Origin: Xenoacremonium recifei
Taxonomy: Eukaryota; Ascomycota; Sordariomycetes; Hypocreales; Nectriaceae
Direction of reading: 5' to 3'
Assembly (NCBI GenBank): GCA_012184525.1
Contig: WOFQ01000015.1
Location: forward strand, 649,381-713,380
DNA length: 64,000 bases
Below the pieces are notes generated by a model. The model searched no databases and was not told where the DNA came from. It saw only the letters and a list, made by a program, of their open reading frames with translations. Position 1 is the first letter of the stretch. Every line of letters starts with the position of its first letter. Below are positions 33,697 through 43,906 of this stretch, piece after piece. Made by a program: the position numbers and the translations under genes.

Positions 33697-35290
33697 ATGG
33701 ACAACCCTAAAGACATCGTCGACGTGACAAACGCCGATTCCACACATAATGTCGGGAATGGGGCATTGGGCATGGGCGAAAGCACCGTATATGTTGACCC
33801 AGTTATCGAACGACGCACCATTGCCAAATTCGACAAGTTTATGATGCCTCAGATGGCGTTATTGATGCTCATCGCGTATCTCGACCGTACCAATATTGGT
33901 TTGTTTAATCATGCCGACTTGAAATCCGGTGTTGTTGACAAAATATACAGGAAACGCTCGCGTGTTTGGTCTTGAAGAAGGCATCAACCTTGTTGGAACG
34001 CAATTCAACAATCTATCTACTCTCTTTTATCCAACCTATGTTATCTTCGAGATTCCGTGGGTCATGGCCGTCAAAAAATGGGGTGCAAACGTTGTTCTTG
34101 CAATTGCTATGATAGGTTGGAGTGCGGTGACTCTCGGCACGGGCTTCATCCAGAACTATCACCAAGGAATTGCTTTGCGATTACTCCTTGGAGTCTTTGA
34201 GTCTGCTCTTTTCCCTTGCCTCGCATTCGTAATCTCGACTGTCTATTCTCGAGAGCAACAGGGAAAGCGAATAGCTGTCCTTTACGGCGCTATTGCTCTT
34301 TCAGGAGCGTTTGGTGGCCTCATCGCGTATGGGATCCAGCTGATGGGCAACAGAAGTGGGCTTGAGGCGTGGCGCTGGCTTTTCATTATCGAAGGATGCA
34401 TTTCTTTTGCAGTTGGCCTGGCACTCTGGGTTAGCCTTCCACTGAGTTCCGAAAAGGCTTGGTTCCTCACTGCAGAGGAAAGCGCAATCATGAGTTTACG
34501 CATCCAGCGTGATTCTGCCTACAAGGGAGAGGGCAAGTTTTCTTGGAAATACGTCTATATGGCTTTCACCGAACCTATGATCTATATTGCGGCAATAGGA
34601 CTATTTTGCTCTTCCATTCCTCTCTTTGGATTCGCTACATTTCTTCCAACTCTCATGGTTGGACTTGGGTATGTCCGTACATGTATCCCTCTTACTCTAC
34701 CACGCTCACAGGTCACTAGTTACACTTCCTTGCAGGCAAACTATCTCTCTATTCCAGTCTATGTCTTTGCTTGCTTGATTCTGTGTTTCGTCGCTTGGCT
34801 CTCTGACAAGCTTAACAAACGTGGCCTTGTGGCTATGATGGTGCCGCTCCCCGTGTTGATAGGCTACGCCATCGTTATTGGTTCAGCCAACCACGCCGCC
34901 GGTCTTTTCGCCATGTTCTTGATTGCTGCAGGTAAGTCAGTTTGCCTTATTAAATAGACCGACAATCTGATCATCTCAGGTGTCTATCCGTATAATACTC
35001 TCGTTGTCACTTGGGTCACGAATAATCTTCAAAATGAGCACGTCCGCTCTGTGGGAATTCCGCTCCTCATCTCTATCGCCAACATATCTGGAATTCCGTC
35101 ATCACAGATCTACCCCAAAGAGGACTCTCCAAGATATGTAATGGGCAATGCGGTCTCACTGGCCACGGAAGCAGTCGCACTCATGTCTGTGGGATTGATA
35201 TATGCTGTGGTTCGAAGAAGAAATGCACACAGTGCTTCAGCGACCATTGATGGTGAATCCCAGAAAAGAAAGTTCAGATACGTCTTATAA
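33697..35290 (+). CDS. MFS allantoate/ureidosuccinate-type permease (Dal5/ACS family), about 480 aa
   Basis: Exons 33697-33898, 33951-34668, 34720-34931 and 34980-35290 give 481 codons with matched phases. The 51-bp intron at 34669-34719 does not interrupt the frame but is supported by GT...AG and by restoring G-L-G-Y-T-S-L-Q-A-N-Y. ACS-family features are visible: YLDRTNIGNARVFGLEEGIN, F-Y-P-T-Y-V-I-F-E-I-P, LRLLLGVFESALFPCLAFVI, WRWLFIIEG, F-A-T-F-L-P-T-L-M, VTWVTNNLQNEHVRSVGIPL and Q-I-Y-P-K-E-D-S-P-R-Y. About 12 TM helices, plasma membrane. Pairing with the M20 amidohydrolase supports a ureido-compound substrate, although vitamin or nicotinate carriers belong to the same family. Confidence 0.9.
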
Positions 35291-35876
35291 CTGGAAGGCA
35301 TTAGCACCTTTTCTCAGAATTCACCGGGTCAGAGAAACGAAGGAAGAGAGAGGAATGGGAAAGTCAGCCTGCATTTCTGTCTTGTCCATTTCTATCACTC
35401 CACCGGGTTATAATTGAGGTTACTCAGCATTGAAGTATCTAGCAATTTACTAAACTATGGAAGAATTTGGGTTGCATCATCGAGATTTAGTAATTTCGCC
35501 GTCGCAACATGGTGAACTGTAAACGTTGAACATCGAGATATGTCACGACCTGGTCCCTCGTGAGGGCTCTATATACAGCTCTATGCACCACTGTAATGGC
35601 TAGGATAGCGATTATAGCCCAATCTTTTGCTCTGTGGCCTAACAGTTAGGTGTGACCGTTACGACATAGCTGCGAAGCTATGAAGTAAGGGTCTGTGCAA
35701 GCTGCAGAAATAGGCGGCGAATGTATTAATCCCGGTGTTGAGTAGGTCATTGAGGTCTGGATACTATAGGCCGACATCTCTGAGCTTTTATTTCGCTGGA
35801 TAATCACCTTAATCCCCTCCCTGTACTTGCAGCGCGCATCTTTATTACTGCACCACTTCAGCCGATTGTATTTATC
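35291..35876. other. Intergenic, nothing recognised
   Basis: 587 bp between the permease stop and the small hypothetical gene. No structured element or coding frame was seen. Confidence 0.35.
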
Positions 35877-36089
35877 TTACAGGTCTGGATATGTGTATGC
35901 GACGCATGTCCGAAAGCCCTCATCGCACTTTGTTTGCCGAAACCTGCAGGTGTAGAAATCTAGAAACGCATATTCAAGTGGGAAAGATGCTCGAGATGCA
36001 GAGATAGAACCCATGAGACTCATCCCACCGTAGCCAAGTATAATTTCTCGAACAACGGTACACCTGTACTTTTGCCTTGGCCTCGGCAT
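35877..36089 (-). CDS. Hypothetical small Cys-containing protein, 70 aa
   Basis: An open frame starts MPRPRQKYRC and ends R-T-C-V-A-Y-T-Y-P-D-L, with four cysteines and a basic N-terminus but no signal peptide. A TATAAATA box sits at 36199-36206, about 110 bp upstream. The same octamer precedes the gene at 38040 at a similar distance. The N-terminus (basic run then K-Y-R-C) recalls the start of the modular protein at 37617 (G-R-K-K-C), but no complete C-x4-C...C-x2-H module is present. It may be a decayed member of that group or spurious. Confidence 0.3.
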   Translation of the reverse strand: MPRPRQKYRCTVVREIILGYGGMSLMGSISASRASFPLEYAFLDFYTCRFRQTKCDEGFRTCVAYTYPDL

Positions 36090-37085
36090 TGTTGGTTCTT
36101 AAGGTCGATTTGATCTTGGAAGTCTTGCAGGCAGACGTGGGTACGGTGATTTTAGATCTTCGCTTCGTGGAGTTTCGAGAGTAAAGTGATATGGCCGGTA
36201 TTTATAGCTCTGGGCCGGGGATTAGTGGGAGGGGGTCACATAAATAAGCAGTGTTATGTTGTGTAGTTTTGTAGGAGAGCCTCCTTAGGCGCGGAGCCGT
36301 GATAAAGAGAGTCGACGTCTCGTACCTGGGGTCCTAGGTCTAGGAAGAGAACGTAGTGTAAGATTTATGTTGAGCGGTGCTTGCTGAGCTGGAAAGACTG
36401 GAGTTGAGGACGAGCGGGGATCTCGGGTCGCTTAACTCCCGAGCTGCTGTCCCCTTAGTCACCGCTTCATTGACGCGAAGCCTTGTTTCATTAACCTTAC
36501 GCGAGCCCGATGGCCCAATGCCAGCCTACATACTCCCCCTATTCTCTACCTCCCACTATATACCGATGGGATCCGATGCCATTGGTGTCACTACATCACT
36601 CGGCGGGTACGAAAGGTTCAAGCCCATTGTCTTGACAAGCATGGCTAGCAGAATCCCCAAAGACGAGGAAGACCCTCCATGGATACGGGCGATGGATTAA
36701 TTCCAACAACGCCATGAATAACCGGGGTTGCATGCTAATGATTCTTCCCCTCTCGGGCTGGAATTGTTTTGAAGTGCGCCAACCAAGGACGGCAAGTCGT
36801 TCTCGGCAAAGGACCCTTACGTCCTCTACATTCGGTTTCGGGGGCATGCAGTCACGGCACATTCGAAGGGGTGAAAATCGATATAGATATATATATATAT
36901 ATAAAGGGGCAGTCATCTGATCTAGTAAGCTTGCAGAAATGTACATGTCAGGTCACATGTGTACCACGCTCAACCTACACCAGTGTATTGACCGCTTCGA
37001 ACGCGATACCCTACGAACTAGGTTCCATACAGGGCACTGCTAGAGCCACAAGCCCTGGCACAACCCTTGACAGTCTCCGAACTTG
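36090..37085. other. Intergenic; small-gene promoter and (AT)n microsatellite
   Basis: It contains the TATAAATA at 36199-36206 and an AT dinucleotide run at about 36887-36902. Frames at 36377-36700 and 36596-36946 show no family and were not accepted. Confidence 0.35.
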
Positions 37086-37617
37086 TTAGTCTTTATCTAG
37101 AAGACCTTGTTAGAAAATAATGTAATAAGGCGCTAGACATGTTAAAAGTTTATCTCCTACTTACGGGTAAAGCAATAGTCTTCATGCGGTCGTCTTCTTT
37201 CATTACAACTGCCACTTTTGCAGACGTCTAACACATACGTAATCAGCGGGCATTCCAAACAGCGACAACGAAGAGACACTCACGGGTTGCGCACCATTTG
37301 CTCTCGTCGAATCTATCAGATCTACAACTTGGCTCCCAACACTCATCTAGCGATGATTGTCATTCGTCAGAAGAGAGATAATTCGATGTTCTGCTGACAG
37401 CCGAAGAACTTACGAAGACGGCAATAACTAGAGTCGCTATTTAGTTTTTCATTTTTGCAGTCACTGCGTTCGCAACGATCTTTTATTACAGGTGGTTAAT
37501 AATATGTAAACCTTGGTTTCAGTAGAACTTACGCTGGGTACAGTAGCCATTAGGAGTGAGAGCATTGCAGGCGTTTGATTTGCACTTCTTCCTGCCAGGA
37601 ATAAATATTAAACTCAT
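37086..37617 (-). CDS. Modular C-x4-C-x9-11-C-x2-H repeat protein, about 95 aa, one module per internal exon
   Basis: Exons 37617-37533, 37479-37414, 37346-37284, 37227-37165 and 37096-37086. All four introns (53, 67, 56 and 68 bp) interrupt a His codon after its first base (C|AT or C|AC). The three complete internal exons are 66, 63 and 63 nt, symmetrical phase 1-1, each encoding one module. Modules: C-K-S-N-A-C ... N-G-Y-C-T-Q-H; H-R-C-E-R-S-D-C ... S-S-Y-C-R-L-H; H-E-C-W-E-P-S-C ... S-K-W-C-A-T-H; H-V-C-K-S-G-S-C ... E-D-Y-C-F-T-H. The protein ends H-K-D. The three Cys and one His per module suggest a zinc site, repeated four times. There is no signal peptide or membrane segment. Similar Y-C-x2-H modules exist in uncharacterised fungal proteins; the function is unknown. 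An alternative last acceptor (37105) changes only the final few residues. Confidence 0.75.
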
Positions 37618-37785
37618 GGTCGCTGTAAAATCTCACTCGCACAAAAGGTACAGCAAAGAACAGGGTAATGCGGTATTTAACAACAGCTCAATAACGGTCG
37701 ATAGTATGTATTGACGTGAAAAGATATTTGCTTACCAGTAGTGCAACATAAGGCATTAATACACAGAAGATTTCTGCGTTGGCTT

Positions 37786-38040
37786 TCAGCGAGGGGACCT
37801 TTCCAGGGCCTCTCTTGGCAAGGCTGACAGGGGATATCGGCTGATCAGTACGGCTCCATAAGACCAACCCTGGGCAGGAAATACGCCCGCGGCTAAGGAT
37901 GTCAAGATCTTTTGTGCATTATCAGTGTTGTAACTATACTCCACTATAACTACAAGTGCGTAGTACCCTCCTGATCTCCCCAACCTGAGATAATACCAAT
38001 CCAGCCATGCACTTTGCCACCCGAGACATTTTTTTGCCAT
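37786..38040 (-). pseudogene. Possible diverged/decayed copy of the Cys-His module gene
   Basis: The frame starts A-K-K-C-L-G-W-Q-S and continues to G-G-Y-Y-A-L. This can be aligned with the first module of the neighbour (K-K-C-x4-C ... N-G-Y-C-x2-H) if the second Cys is now Ser (AGT) and the Y-C Cys is now Tyr (TAC for TGC). A GTAGTT donor and an acceptor reading AAAAG|AT follow in the expected places. A TATAAATA box lies at 38138-38145, about 100 bp upstream. The evidence is positional and short, so this is tentative; it may also be an unrelated small gene. Confidence 0.3.
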
Positions 38041-38544
38041 CTCTCTTCGAGGTAATTGAATGCAGGGGACTTCATTATGCCTGAGAAAGAGGCCTGAGAG
38101 GCCCGAGCGGAGTCAAACATTACAGTTAAAGTGGGGATATTTATAGGGCTAAAAAAGGAACACTGTCAATGCAGCCTTAGCACACCGGAGGCAGCAGCTG
38201 GAAGGCTGATTGTTACAGTAACAGTGTTGATTCCCCCTGGAGTACTCCGTACATAGTCTTGTGCTTTGTCAGCCTAAGACTTGACAGGGGTATCGCACTC
38301 TAAATACGCGCCCGTACGGAGTACATAAGGGTGATTTGCTTAGCGTGTTTTGGCTACTGAGGACTACACTAAGCGTAAAGGGGAATAGGCTACCTTAATT
38401 TAACCGCCAAACTACAGAGTACGGCAAGACTTGAGACTCTTTCTGAACGGACGTCCAAGTCGGCACTACTCCGTAATGTGAATGATTATCCTCTCTGCAT
38501 TTTTAAAGCTGCCCTCTACCTTATATCTATCACTAACCCTAATC
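38041..38544. other. Intergenic with three TACTCCGTA/TACGGAGTA octamers
   Basis: TACTCCGTAC lies at 38243-38252, GTACGGAGTA at 38314-38323 and TACTCCGTA at 38468-38476. The TATA element for the gene at 38040 is at 38138-38145. No gene was seen. Confidence 0.45.
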
Positions 38545-39395
38545 CTAACCTGAGCCGTTGAAATACCACCATAAAATCAGCCCAATAATAATACCTAATA
38601 TCTTCGTCACCCAGGATGACCCATTCTCGACTTCCTTTTTTTCTGACGGCCGATTCACTCGTGGTCGTGTTCCCCTATACAACCGCGATTCATTATACTT
38701 AACGCTTGATCGCGTGTCTGTGTTTGATCGATTCATATCGTATCTTTGCGCATCATAAGCATCAAAGGCAGATTGAGATGGTCGACCCCATGTAGATTGA
38801 CTGAATGGATCTGGTCGTCTGAATGGATCTGGTTGTTTGAATAGATTCGGCTGTCTGAATGGATTCGGCTGTCTGGATGGACCTGGTTGTTTGAACAGAT
38901 TCGGCTGTCTGAATGGATCTGGCTGTTTGAATGGATCTGGTTGTTTGAATGGATCTGGTTGTCTAAACGGATCTGGTTGTCTGAACGGATTCGGCTGTCT
39001 GGATGGATTCGGCTGTCTTGGCTGAGGTGACCGATGATGGCTCTGTTGGTTATGAGGTTTCGCTTTTTGTTGACCGCGCTGGGGCTTTGATTTTGAATGA
39101 GAAGGCCGTGTATCCTTGTCGGCTTCTCGATCCGGAGAGTCAAACAAGGTTCTTCGATACTTTTCTTCGTCCCCGCTCTGCGATCGAGATCTAGAGCGGG
39201 ACAAACTTTTGCTGTATGCCTCCTATATTAGATCACACCTCTTTAAAGTCCCATAAATATCTTAAGGTGCTCAGGGCTCTGGCATGTATTGCGTATGGGG
39301 GGGTATGGCGACTTTGCATACCTGAAACTTCTCAAACGATCCCTTTTGCGGGGTCGTCCACGTTTCCCTTCTTCATCGCTGCTGCTGTCGATCAT
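38545..39395 (-). CDS. AT-hook protein with hexapeptide tandem repeat and C-terminal membrane anchor, about 246 aa
   Basis: Two exons (39395-39322 and 39211-38545) join across a 110-bp intron, giving 247 codons in phase. The N-terminus reads M-I-D-S-S-S-D-E-E-G-K-R-G-R-P-R-K-R, an acidic patch then an AT-hook core (RGRP flanked by basic residues). An R/S-rich stretch (S-K-S-L-S-R-S-R-S-R-S-Q-S) follows. Twelve near-perfect hexapeptides of the R/K-Q-P-D/N-P-F type then form a proline-rich linker. The tail is basic and ends VTKILGIIIGLILWWYF plus F/N-G-S-G, a single hydrophobic helix at the very end, typical of tail-anchored proteins. No family is recognised. If both the AT-hook and the anchor are real, an inner-nuclear-membrane location is possible (inference). 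Confidence 0.7.
38803..39018 (-). repeat. 18-bp coding tandem repeat, 12 units
   Basis: Twelve 18-bp units encode variants of R-Q-P-N-P-F, R-Q-P-D-P-F, K-Q-P-D-P-F, R-Q-P-N-L-F and K-Q-P-G-P-S. The units differ by few substitutions and contain no indels, which suggests recent expansion. Copy number is likely to vary between strains. Confidence 0.85.
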
Positions 39396-39806
39396 TTCTT
39401 TGAACCCAAGAAAAAAAGTACCTACAAATGCAACGTATACGCATAATAGATTTGGAACCAAGTCAATGAAGAACTAACAACGGATTGACTTTCCTTTATA
39501 AACTCACGATCACCCCGCCACCGGATTATTGGCTCGCAATCATCGGCTCGCAATTGCCCTTTTTAGGGTGGCTGAGCATGGGGCCCTAGTAATAATCATA
39601 CGATATCTTATCTAGTGCCTTTTCGCCGTCGCGTGGCAAAAAAGCCTCATGTATATTTTTTTCGTCGACGATTTTCTACCAACCTGCTGCCACCCCAGAC
39701 ACTGTCAAGCAACCGAGTTTACTTTACACATTTTTTGAACACCACGACGAATAGCTCATCTAACTGAAGATCATCACTCCCAGGTAGTTGTATATCTTTA
39801 CTCGTC
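39396..39806. promoter_or_regulatory. Divergent promoter, nothing specific
   Basis: 411 bp between the AT-hook gene and the membrane-protein gene. No repeat or coding signal was seen. Confidence 0.3.
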
Positions 39807-41445
39807 ATGCCCTCTCTACCGGACTACAGCTTCACTACCATCAACGCACCCAGCGGTACATCTCAACACAACCAAGACGACTTGTTATGCCTGCCCTCGC
39901 ACTGGACGACAGTACTGCGTTTTTTTATCCTCAACTATGTAGCTCACGCATTCACCATATGGGCTCGACCAGGCGAAACAACCTCTGAAAAGGTCTTTGC
40001 CATTGTTCTTGCTTTCTTCTTTCCTGTATCTGGCCTCGGTCGCGGAGTTGATGCCATCTATCGTCATGCGTCGTATCAACGACATGGTGGCTTTTGGAAA
40101 GGCATATTTGGAATCGGAACGAACGAGTACGAGATTCATAAAGCAGCGCGGGCAGGTGCTTTGGCAGTCGTGGTTCGTGAAAATATTGGAGCAGGTATAG
40201 AAAGAGCGGACGCGTCGAGCTCTTGTTTTGCGCTCAATGCTCTAGGCTGGGAAGGTGTGACTCTGCGCGGGAATCTCAAGTTTGCACCCCTCACCCTAGG
40301 TTTTGTTTATGAAGCTGACTATGTAATGAAGAAACTCGGAATCTTCAAACGCTATAAATACTAGCAACGCTGTATATATTACTGTGCGGGGCGACCACGA
40401 GGCACCAAAACCAAGAAGCTTGCACTGGACGCGCAATGTAAGCGGAGTAGCATCGAAGAAGGAACCTTCTGGATATCGCATTCTAGAGCTTCCAGGTAGG
40501 TTGGCAAAAGCAATCAAACTACCCAGCGAAGAAGATGCACATCTACATATATCACAAACGTCGAATTTGCCCGTCACTGTTATAGCGGTCTTTCAGATTG
40601 TCTATGCCACGTATCAACTATCGAGAGTCACTGGCGATCAGTTTGACCGATTTGGCTATTCGGCATTCCATTTGACTGTCATCCCGTATCTGGTCATGTC
40701 CTTCATCAACTTGCTTGGGAATTTGGCCACTCCGATATACCCTAGTATATACCTTGTCAAAACCACCACGCTAACAGAAGCGAAACGGCGCGGAAATTCT
40801 TTCGATGGCTGGATAGGAGAAATCGAAGACTCGCGTTTATATAAAGAGGAACTAACTACGGATATACAAAATGAAGAAGAGGAGTTCGAGATAATTCCTT
40901 ACTCCTGCCGGGAGAGGCGACCGAGGAACGAAAACACGATGGATCGAGACGGTATGGCTCTAGATGTCTGTTTCAATCCACGCTGTTCATTGAGCCACCG
41001 AGGGTATCTCGAAGTTCAATCTGGAATGTCTGAGATACCAGATACGACATTTGGGGAGACATTGTTCAAGATCGGAGCCTTGGCACTCGCTATTATTGCT
41101 CCTGTCGCTCCTATAATCGTTGTCGGTCGAGTCTATCCTCAGCCGGAAAGGATGGATCAAAGGATCATTTTACCACTCTGGATCGCAACAGGTGATGTGA
41201 TTGGGATCTTTCTCCTGTATCACCGTACATGTTTGTCCATCCTGCCCCAATTGCGAATTTGGCTCCTACAGAGATTATGTTGCAGGGCGATGCTCACAAA
41301 GAAAGAGCGCAATGCTCCCATATCGTCTAAGCCAGTCGTATGGTTACTTTCAGTTATTTTGGGGTTGATAGTTGGGGTGTGGAACTTTTATATAGTGGCT
41401 GCCCAGATTCTGGCTTTTGGGGACTGCATCAATATGTCTGACTGA
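39807..41445 (+). CDS. Multi-pass fungal membrane protein of unknown function (internal junction unresolved)
   Basis: Two long frames appear to be parts of one protein. The 5' frame (from 39807) has W-T-T-V-L-R-F-F-I-L-N-Y-V-A-H-A, AIVLAFFFPVSGLGRGVDAI and K-A-A-R-A-G-A-L-A-V-V-V-R. The 3' frame (from about 40332 to 41445) starts S-N-A-V-Y-I-T-V-R-G-D-H-E-A-P-K and holds further TM segments (LPVTVIAVFQIVYATYQLS, L-T-V-I-P-Y-L-V-M-S-F, IGALALAIIAPVAPIIVVG, WLLSVILGLIVGVWNFYIVA). In total about seven to eight helices. This order occurs in a large uncharacterised family of fungal integral membrane proteins. An intron probably ends near 40331 or 40364 after the branch-like CTGAC at about 40315, but no donor gives a matching phase. 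Either the donor is atypical or the gene carries a frameshift. Confidence 0.6.
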
Positions 41446-41508
41446 ATATGGTATGGTGAGCTGCTAGGGTTGAGGTTAAAGGATTAACTTCAAGTTTGGG
41501 TCTATTTG

Positions 41509-41526
41509 ATATATATATATATATAT
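41509..41526. repeat. (AT)n microsatellite
   Basis: A dinucleotide AT run in the short gap between two convergent genes. Confidence 0.7.
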
Positions 41527-41562
41527 TTAAATCTGGTAAAATCATATGTCGCTTCCTCTATG

Positions 41563-43091
41563 CTAAAAATAAGTATCACTTATCACCGACTTCTCTAACA
41601 AACTACACAACCCCTCCATGACCGTCTCCCCCTCTTTCATCACCTCCTTGGCCTTCTCCATCTTGCCCTCCCGCTCAAGAAAGTCACGATAATATACCAT
41701 ACTACTGATCCTCCAATCGGACGACCACCCAAAGGTGTCGACACTCGCAATCAACGCCCTCAACGCGGACTCCTCCGCAAAGCCCTTCCGACCCTCAGCC
41801 TCGTGAATCCTGGAAATGAGGTTGTACATCTCCGGCATCATTCTTTGACTGCGTATGTGATCGTTCTCAGAGGAGATGACTTCTGCCGCTGTGATTCTTG
41901 CAGTGTGGGGGTCACCTGCTTGTAGCAATGCGTCGGAGAGACGCATCTTGAGGTACAGGTGTTCTCTGCACTTGTGGTGGTTTTGAGCCTTTGCAGCTGT
42001 GACCATTCGCTGGCCCATACTGGCAATCTCGGAAGGATCCATCAAGTTGTACTGATAGAGCCGATTCATCGTATCAGAAAGCACATCCTGCACGATAGGG
42101 TACGCCTCACCAAGGATCTCATGCATCATATCAATATATGCAAGCATGATACTCCCCGTGTGAAGCGCAATTCCCCTTGGCCCCAACTGGGCCATCCCTT
42201 GAAATAACAATCTCAGCGGGTGTGTTGAGCTAGCCCACGGCAACGTCTCTGACACATGGTGCAGCGCCTGCACAAGCCACTGGGCGATATCCGGGCGGTC
42301 CAGGGCAAAGTACAGCATCGACTTGAACACAAACGGGAAGATCAGCGGATCTTCGCGCATGAGCTGCGCCGGCGAGTTCTTGATGAACGTCTGGAGCATG
42401 CGTTTTGCTTTTGATGCTTTGCCTTCTTTCAGGACCACGGAGGCGGTCCAGATGGGGCTACACCAGGCAGGGACGGTGTCTTCGTTCTGGAAGCCACAAA
42501 TGTCATGTCTTGGCCAGCGGTTGGTTTCAGAGCATCCTTGGATGTACGCCTTTACCAATCGTAGAGAACGCTCCGGTACGAGGATCTCGCTGGGTGGTGT
42601 GAGGGGAGTAGGGATAGAGACAGCTGAAGTACCCTCCTCCGACGTCATAATGGAACTTAACTGCTGCAAGATCTTGTCGAGGATCTTCACTCGCTGCTCG
42701 TCAGAGAGTCTGCGGAAGTACTCCTGGCGTTTACCCCCGTCAGTAAAATACTCTCCACGTGTAGACTGGGAGATTAGGCTATGTTCCAGTGCATCCACAA
42801 TCCGCGTTGCCGTCATGTTCTTCTTCAATCCCCATTGCGAAAATCTCATCTTGTACATCTTAGTCCTATTTATTTGGCGTCAGATCTTCAGGTGCCTTGT
42901 AGAAGCCCAGTTCAATCCACCTACGTTGCGGAGAAGCTAAATTCGCGTCGCATGTGTTCCTGGAGCCTTGGTAGTGACATTTTCCGGTTGATGTATAAAC
43001 CAGTGATGGTCTCGCCATAGAAGTCCCAGTCTTCTGGGGTTGGGATAGCGAATCGCTTCGATGGCGCAGTTGCTCGCTCCATATTGGGCAT
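41563..43091 (-). CDS. Clr5-domain protein, about 489 aa
   Basis: Exons 43091-42925 and 42865-41563 (intron 42866-42924) give 490 codons in phase. The N-terminal Clr5 domain (PF14420) is split by the intron: P-T-P-E-D-W-D-F-Y-G-E-T-I-T-G-L-Y-I, then RRE-F-S-F-S-A-T-T-K, M-Y-K-M-R-F-S-Q-W-G-L-K-K-N. The domain is found in fungal regulators, some linked to cellulose response. The C-terminal 350 residues are helical and TPR-like (ERSLRLVKAYIQGC, YNLISRIHEAEGRKGFAEES, FLEREGKMEKAKEVM), as in many Clr5-ankyrin/TPR-like proteins. A second ATG at 43082 is equally possible as start. It probably acts in nucleus or cytoplasm; the target is unknown. Confidence 0.85.
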
Positions 43092-43906
43092 ACAGGTACG
43101 TAGTGACAGAAGATTCTGGTGCAACGGGGAGGGTACGCAGAGTGAGCTAGGGGAATGAGATGAGAAGACAATGACATCGCGGCGTGAGAAGTGCGGGCGA
43201 ACTTCAAAAGACCCCTCCACCCCGCAGAGCCTCATCGGATTCTGCATGAAGGAGTGATGCCACCTGCCAAATGCTCATGGTGACTAGCATCCTTCAGCCA
43301 ATGCACAAAAGATCTTTGCGTACGTATAAGCCAATGATGTTTGAGGATCAGCGCCGAGCTGAAAGACGTTCCCACACAAAAGACCCGCACACGCCGTAAT
43401 GCTGTCCGAGTTCAGAAACGATCCGCGGAACTGAGGGGAGAAGTCGTTGGAGCTGTTCCCAAATTGCCATTCTAGTCCTGCGTTGAAAACACCATTGACT
43501 CGTCCCGATCCCTCGTGTGTGGGAACCCTAGTTTCTAACGTCGTCGTATCCGTTGCGATTGGTTGTCGCTTCAGCCCTTTGCACTTTCACCCGAGGGCTG
43601 TGTCGATGCGCAGACCTTTTGTGCATCGTCAGGCAGCATGCACTTCCGGCTGTGGACATCGAATGAAAGATCAGGCCGCAGTGAAGCGGGTGGCAATTCT
43701 GTTCGGCGTTTCCTTGTTCGAAGTCGCTCCAGTGCCGAGGGCAAGATGCCAGGCTTTCATCAAAGTCCCGATCGCATGTGAAGTCATAACGGAGAAGAAG
43801 ATTAAACGGCGCCAACGGCCGGTTCAGTGAGAAGTCTGCGTGGTCATCTTATCGTATCTTATCTATACTTTGCCCATTACCTCAACCTCGAGACTTTTCT
43901 GTCATC
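43092..43906. other. Intergenic, nothing recognised
   Basis: 815 bp between the Clr5 gene start and the next gene. Several overlapping short frames on both strands show no family resemblance. Confidence 0.35.

Noticed and set aside
34669..34719. Treating the permease segment V-R-T-C-I-P-L-T as coding because the frame is open.
   Set aside because: The 51-bp segment has GT...AG ends, and removing it restores the family sequence G-L-G-Y-T-S-L-Q-A-N-Y.
36377..36700. A 107-codon plus-strand frame.
   Set aside because: No family, no promoter or splice support, and an overlapping antisense frame of similar quality.
38532..38550. Telomere-like CCCTAATCCTAACC.
   Set aside because: Only about two imperfect units, and it overlaps the stop codon of a gene.
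38803..39018. CRISPR-like or satellite array.
   Set aside because: Units are 18 bp, contiguous without spacers and in frame within a coding sequence.
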